Positions 58,665 to 64,000 of a stretch of DNA of 64,000 nt are shown here, piece after piece. The DNA lies in assembly GCA_022432975.1 (NCBI GenBank), contig CM039511.1, positions 17,386,557 to 17,450,556 of the forward strand, read 5' to 3'. The first letter of the stretch is position 1. Every line of letters starts with the position of its first letter. The notes below the pieces were generated by a model that saw only the letters and a program-made list of their open reading frames with translations, was not told where the DNA came from and searched no databases. Origin of the DNA: Begonia masoniana. Taxonomy: Eukaryota > Streptophyta > Magnoliopsida > Cucurbitales > Begoniaceae. A program made the translations under genes and the position numbers.

Positions 58665-60319
58665 TAGGGGTGAGCAAGAACCGGATTGGACCGAAGAACC
58701 GGATTGGAACCGAAAATTTGGTCCAGTTCTGGTCTGTTTTGCAATTTAAATAACCGAATTTTGGTTTGTTTTATGTAGAACCGAAAAATCCGGTTCGGTT
58801 TTGGGTTTGATGATAAAAAACCGAATTCTGCCAGAACCGAATTTAATCCTTGCGGCTTGCTCTGCTGCCCAGTGCCCAGTGCCCTAACCCCTCTTCTCGG
58901 CTGCTTCTGCCTCTCGATCTCACTTCGCTTGAAGCTCGCCAGACCTCAGTTCGCACTCGCCGTCTAACCCCTCTCCTCGGCTGCTTCTGCCTCTCGATCT
59001 CACTTCGCTTGAAGCTCGCCAGACCTCAGTTCGCACTCGCCGTCTAACCCCTCTCCTCGGCTGCTTCTGCCTCAGTTCGCACTCTCCTCGGCTGCTTGTA
59101 AACCATAGTTGTAAGTGGTTTGCATAACTAATCTTGATATAATTGGTAATTGGTGCGCGACCGAGTCATTTTGTTTGATGTCTTTGTTAGTATCTTGTTC
59201 TAATGTTTCTTTGCTTTTTCCGGTAGAGTTTTCTTAAACTGTTCTGTTACGCGACATGTTGCTTGATAAATTGCTATCAATTTTTGTTTGTGTTTGTGTC
59301 CTGATTTAAACCAGAACATTGGGAGTTGTTAAGTTGTGAACCTGTGTTGGAGAAGATTGCCGAGGTATAAGAACATCAAGTGATATATTGTATGATTATT
59401 GTTTCTATGTTTGCTACTTAGAGTTTTCTTGAATAATTAAAGCTTAAATCCTATCATTTACTGCAAGAAATATGTTCCGCAATCTAAGCTATTTTCTCGG
59501 CATTTTGTGGTGTATTTTGGTTCAATCATCCAAGAAACAAAGATTTCAGAAACATCAATAAACAAAGATTTTTCTCTTATCTTTCTTCCCCTCTATTATT
59601 TCTTCTTTTGTTTTGACATATCACCGAATACACCACCTTTTTATCATAGATTATTTTTAGGACTTAATGTTTACACTATTAGTTTTGGCTCACATTGATG
59701 ATTCACCAGTACTCATCATGAACTTGGAAGGTCTTCTTTAAATTTGGTGAGGATGTGCACTTAGTAAAAGCTGGTTGTAGAAGTTGAAGCCTTCTGCTGG
59801 TTGTAGAAGTTGAAGCCTTCTGCTGGTTGACGGTTGTAGAAGTTAAAAACTGGTTGTTCACTTAGTATAATATTTATTTGATTGTTAAAGCAATATTTTT
59901 TTCAATTTTCAGTGATGCTTTGCTAGTTTGCTCCTGTTATCCAATTTTCAGTGACGCTTTGCTCCTGTTTTTCAATTTTCAGTGACACTTTGGGATGCTT
60001 TATTTTATTTTTTAATATTTCTGTTTTAGACAAATGCAATTAATCATTGTTTTGATTATTCTTTCCAATTAATCTCATTGGAGACAAATGCAATGGATAG
60101 ATAATTAGAATACAAAATAGAGAGAATTTTTTTAATTTAAAAAAAAAAAGTAGGAAAACCGGAACCGGATTAGAACCGGAACCGAAATTCGGTTCCGGAT
60201 CTAGTCCGGTCCTTAAAAAAATAAAAACAGTCCCGGTCTTAAAAATTAAAAACCGAATTTTATTAATTTGGTTTCAATTTTCTGAAAAACCGGACCGGAC
60301 CGGTTTTTGCTCACCCCTA
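58665..60319. mobile_element. hAT-like non-autonomous element, 1655 bp, perfect TSD
   Basis: Ends TAGGGGTGAGCAA and TTTGCTCACCCCTA, flanked by GGAAACTT at 58657-58664 and 60320-60327. The single-copy target is present in arm 1 (AAGTTTCC near 32785). Subterminal AACCGG/CCGGTT words are dense at both ends. The interior has a tandem duplication at 58899-59090 and no transposase gene. A second copy, inverted, begins at 63742. Confidence 0.93.
58899..59090. repeat. 80-bp tandem repeat inside the hAT-like element
   Basis: Units starting GGCTGCTTCTGCCTCTCGAT begin at 58899, 58979 and 59059, the third one partial. Two full units look nearly identical. Confidence 0.9.
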
Positions 60320-60327
60320 GGAAACTT

Positions 60328-60405
60328 GGCTCAAGTGGACTCAAAGGCGACCAGTACCACTCTCCTCTTCTAAATATCCTCTTTCTACGCTCTAGCAACT
60401 GACCC

Positions 60406-60440
<35 letters not shown>

Positions 60441-61313
60441 CGCTTTGGGTTTTTGTTTAACATACCCTATCACAGGTGGGAGGGCGGTGACATGGGGGAA
60501 GAGGAAGCTTCTCCAGGCATCTGGACCATGGGTGCAATGCAGAGCCTATGACAGCCTTAAAAAGCTCTGTATAGGTCCATTACAGATTTGTCTCAGGTTG
60601 TCTCCGCCATCATTCTCCTATAACTTCGTAGTTCTTTTGAATTTCATTGCACTGGCTATGCCAGCGCGTATTCAACATTATCATATTAGTAAAATATTTA
60701 TATGCAACTGAATATTAAAAAAACTCATATTTAAAAAAAAAAAACAAAAACCTGAATTAAAAATATATTACTATTAATTGTTATGCAAATATAGCGAAGA
60801 AAGAAGTAGAAGACATAATAGAAAATGTATTGTATTTTTCCTCAAAAAACTGAGAATTGTTGAGAGAGAAAACACGTAGAAAGCTAAGGAAAGATTCAGG
60901 AAAGAGAAAATATCACATGCTAATAGAATTTCTAACAACTTCTGTAAAAGTGATATTGCTGAACAGGATGTGACCTGTATTTACTCCCAATTCAGAGCAT
61001 CATCTTCCCCAAGTGCTGCGTCTCACTCTCTCCGTATTGTCACTCTCTGCGTTTTACAACTCAACCATTCTTCCTTGTCCTCCCTGCCAAGGACTAGCGG
61101 GATCAACCTCTGTCAAGTACAACTTTTGTAAAACTTTTGGGGGGAAAGTGGGTGTTACTCTATTCGAATTCTATTTGGGAGTACACTTGCATCACCCTCT
61201 TCCTCCTCTGTCTCTGCTCCATAGTACAACTACACGCTCCACCTTATTTCTATAAAATTACCCTTCACCTCCACCACCCCCCCCCATTCTCTTTCTTATC
61301 TCCTCCAGTTTCC
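60328..61313. other. Duplicated non-coding block and ankyrin upstream region
   Basis: It matches arm 1 32030-32780 reversed. It contains a C14 run followed by a CT repeat (60403-60440) where arm 1 has a short GA run, and the ankyrin upstream region with GTGATATTGCTGAACAGG. No gene is seen. Confidence 0.7.
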
Positions 61314-62838
61314 ATGGCTTCAACTACCTCTCCCTCCCTATCCCCCTCCTTCCATATTCCCGACGTCACCATTGCTTTCCCTTCCATTTTCCCGGTTGAT
61401 CCTCCCCTTGCTAACGACCAAGGTTCTCCTGCTTTCCTTTTTTTCTCTAAACTTCATCTTCCACTATTTTCCTTTTTTCAGATAAGTATTTTTCTATATT
61501 TAGTTTCTAGTTTGGTTTTTTTTTTTTTATTATTTTCTTTCAATGGAGAAATCAACGTTTGCAGATTGGGAGGAGAACATCACTCGCTATCTTCCTCTCT
61601 ACAGTGCGGTTCTGCTCGGTGACTGGGAGGTTGCACACGCCCTCTGCCAAACTCACTCGTCTTCAAGAGACCGTTCTGCACATTGCCGTGAGTACAACCC
61701 ACTCCCTACATTTCATGAGGAACCTTGTCGACAAAATGTCTGGCCAAGCCTTGAAGCAGAAAGATCTCGGTGGCAGTACTGCGCCCTGCTATGCGGCCAT
61801 TTGTGGAAACTTGGAGGCTGCCAAAATCTTGGTGGGGATAAACAGGGGGCTGCCCCAGATACCAAATGACAATAACGACACCCCACCTCATTATGATGTA
61901 GTTGAATATCTCTTGTCCGTCACCACTAACGATCCTCATCCATTTTCCGGCCGACCTGGTGCCAATCTTCTCATCACTGCCGATTTCTACTGTTTGTCTA
62001 TTTGATTTTAACCTAAATTGTGCAGCTCTTTATCTTGGTGGAGAGAATCCAAAATTTAGTCAGACTAGCTGGATGGAGCTAGATTGAGAGAAATAAGATT
62101 GATTGAATTCTTGAGAGAGATGTTTTCGTGTCTTCAACAGCGTGTTAAATCCATTCCCATTGACAGGTATTGCTCTCCAGCTGCTATATTTGTATCCTAA
62201 TTTGGCTCTCGAGGAAGATGAGACTCGGATAACTCCTTTAATGAAGTTGGCTCAAAAGTCTCGGGCATTTCAAAGCTAAAGTCATCTTGGATCTTGGCAA
62301 AAGTTTTTCTATGGCGGTGAGTCTCTAATCTTCATCTTTATTATCTAATCATTAAAAATTCCTACAAATCGATTCAATCTATTCTCTGCAGATATTACTG
62401 TGAGTCTACACCAATCACATCTATCCATCAACCCTGAAAATCCTCCGCAGCCCGGAAGTGGATGCCGACCCCTCAAAAGCGGCCCTCTTAATAGGTATGT
62501 CTTGCGCTAGAAGATGTTATTATTCAATACATTAAAGTTACAAATTCCTTATAATTGAACATATTTCTTAGGTTCATGCTGGAACACTTTTTGGGAAATT
62601 TAGCAAGTATCACTCATACTGTTGTTCTTCATATAAGTTAATATGTATGTCTTTACTTGAATCCTCTGCATCAACTTTGAAATCACCTTTAAACCATAAC
62701 GATACTTCTTATTTTCCAAGATCATTCAATGTTAAAAACATAAGGAGAATAAGAGATATACTTGAATCCATAGACATAATGCATAGAGAAGTGAATCAGG
62801 TACTTACGTCATTGGTTTCTATAAGCACTTCACATTAA
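61314..62838 (+). pseudogene. Ankyrin part of ankyrin-PGG copy C
   Basis: ATG 61314 starts MASTTSPSLSPSFHIPD, a short first exon. Ankyrin-type sequence follows in mixed frames: YLPLYSAVLLGDWEVAH (61590-61640), then TRLQETVLHIAVSTTHSLHFMRNLVDKMSG and KDLGGSTAPCYAAICGNLEAAKILV, then YDVVEYLLSV and, after an intron-like gap, GIALQLLYLYPNLALEEDETRITPLMKLA (62162-62270). The exon with ESSASTLKSPLNHND lies at 62647-62838. A frame change near 61640-61660 and a lost piece around NDNNDTPPHYDVV suggest a pseudogene, though complex splicing cannot be excluded. It is the most complete of the local ankyrin copies. Confidence 0.7.
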
Positions 62839-63145
62839 TCTTTCTCTATGCGATGAAGCTTAGGAATTGGGAACCATAACCCATTATAAAAAAAGTAATA
62901 ACACCTTTGTATTTATGCATGTACAGAGCCGATCGGATCGCACTCATAATGTATAATGCATAAATTATATGTATCTAAATATACCATGTATTGTTAAATT
63001 ATATCTACCATTCTAAATTTAAATGTGGTTCATTGTTTGGTTATTTTTATTTTTCGTCTGGTTCATTTGTGAGATTATATTTGCATGAATGTGATGCAAC
63101 CCTCGTACAAAAAAAAGGAGAAACAAAGAAGGGGAAACTCCGGCC

Positions 63146-63673
63146 ATGATATTCAGCGAAGAACATGAAACTCTAGTGAAGCAGGGAGAGGAATGGACGA
63201 AAGTGGCAGCTTCTTCATGCACTGTTGTGGCTACACTTATCGCCACTGTTGCATTTTCAGTTGCTTTCACCGCTCTAGGAAGGAATGACAATGGTGGAAG
63301 GCCAAACTTCATTGACCGTCCAGCATTCATAGTTTATGTCGTCTCAAATGCAATTGATTTCTTCTCTTCCATTGCAATGATGATGTTTCTGGGTATTCTC
63401 ACTTCCAGGTATTTGGAGGAAAATTTCCTAGAGTCGTTGCCGAAGAAGATGATCATTGGGCTGCTTTCCTTGTTCATCTCCATAGTATCAATGATGGTTG
63501 CTTTCAGTGCTTCTCTTCACTTAGTGCTTGTCAGCAGAGGGAGTTGCGATTTTATTCCCATTCTGATAACAACCTTTATTCATGTCGCCTTGTTTGCTCT
63601 TATGCAGTTTCTATTGTTGGTCAAGATTATAAGATCGACGTATGGTCCCACTATTTTGGTCCCACCAAGGTAA
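63146..63673 (+). pseudogene. PGG-domain exon of ankyrin-PGG copy C
   Basis: SEEHETLVKQGEEWTKVAASSCTVVATLIATVAF leads into a PGG-type motif altered to LGR (TALGRNDNGG), then the remaining hydrophobic segments, ending KIIRSTYGPTILVPPR at 63673. It is the longest of the three PGG copies and has no stop within the domain. It belongs downstream of the ankyrin exons at 61314-62838 and is followed 68 bp later by a hAT-like element. Membrane location is inferred from the helices. Confidence 0.75.
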
Positions 63674-63741
63674 AAAAAAATTTACTAGTTGTTTTTCGTT
63701 TTTTTCAACTAATAATTCAATATATTATTATTACTGGTTTC

Positions 63742-64000
63742 TAGGGGTGAGCAAAAACCGGTCCGGTCCGGTTTTTCAGAAAATTGAAACCAAATTAATA
63801 AAATTCGGTTTTTAATTTTTAAGACCGGGACTGTTTTTATTTTTTTAAGGACCGGACTAGATCCGGAACCGAATTTCGGTTCCGGTTCTAATCCGGTTCC
63901 GGTTTTCCTACTTTTTTTTTTTAAATTAAAAAAATTCTCTCTATTTTGTATTCTAATTATCTATCCATTGCATTTGTCTCCAATGAGATTAATTGGAAAG
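63742..64000. mobile_element. Second copy of the 1655-bp hAT-like element, cut by window end
   Basis: TAGGGGTGAGCAAAAACCGG starts here, and all 259 bases up to the window end match the inverted right end of the 58665-60319 element, with no mismatch seen by eye. The 8-bp flank would be CTGGTTTC (63734-63741). Copies A and B of the PGG region lack it. Confidence 0.92.

Larger units (their letters stand above)
56291..63741 (+). repeat. Arm 2 of the large inverted duplication
   Basis: It matches arm 1 reversed: TGA-like exon, PPR relic with hAT-like element, non-coding block, ankyrin gene, PGG exon. It differs by the 1655-bp hAT-like element at 58665, by retaining the ankyrin exons (61543-62500), and by a further hAT-like element at 63742. 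Its left edge coincides with the MULE target site; together with 46553-46948 it restores the order seen in arm 1 around 35145. Confidence 0.88.

Overview
The window looks like nuclear DNA of a eudicot plant. It carries an Ale-like Copia element, a chromodomain Ty3/gypsy element, HARBI1-type, hAT-type and MuDR-type DNA transposons, and fragments of plant gene families (NPK1/ANP MAPKKK, PPR, germin-like, ankyrin-PGG, and probably a TGA-type bZIP). I find no clearly intact host gene: nearly all coding sequence is transposon-derived or a broken, duplicated gene piece. The species cannot be told from sequence alone.

Layout. 1-16742 is one degraded Ty3/gypsy chromovirus. Its left LTR is cut by the window edge and contains a 4.2 kb array of about 79 units of 53/54 bp, each with the palindrome TGACGTCA. 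Its pol gene is split by a solo LTR (7822-12525, TSD ATTAC), which is itself split by a second solo LTR (8833-11243, TSD GTTTT). 16743-23597 holds a reverse-strand LTR remnant and another solo LTR (19985-23597) with its own 54-bp array, unrelated except for the same TGACGTCA core. 23700-25424 is a decayed Copia fragment, followed by about 3.5 kb of A-rich non-coding DNA and a germin-like gene relic.

29525-38060 and 56291-63741 are the two arms of a large inverted duplication. It carries ankyrin-PGG membrane protein copies (two of them tail to tail as a palindrome), a PPR pseudogene already split by an 840-bp hAT-like element, and a first exon of a probable TGA bZIP factor. Later insertions differ between arms and leave readable empty sites in the other arm: a PIF/Harbinger element (35553-37870, TSD TTA), a 1655-bp hAT-like element (58665-60319, TSD GGAAACTT) and a 9.3 kb MULE (46949-56290, 9-bp TSD). 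Between the arms lies an ANP-like MAPKKK pseudogene (38380-42979) whose first exon is split by a Copia element (39085-42707, TSD AGTAG).

The MULE has terminal inverted repeats of about 430-510 bp packed with GCGGGTACCCGC palindromes. It carries a MuDR-class transposase reading inward from the right end and an unrelated 'plant transposon protein'-like ORF reading inward from the left end.

The observation I rate highest is that six different LTRs share a conserved splice-site framework: a short exon of about 45 nt, the donor AGGTAAGT, and an acceptor before GTGA followed by a mini-exon that is exactly 47 nt in four of six. This mini-exon can encode an acidic 15-residue tail. The differences between the two closest copies fall mostly at third codon positions. 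Just downstream, four of the LTRs carry family-specific arrays of short palindromes.
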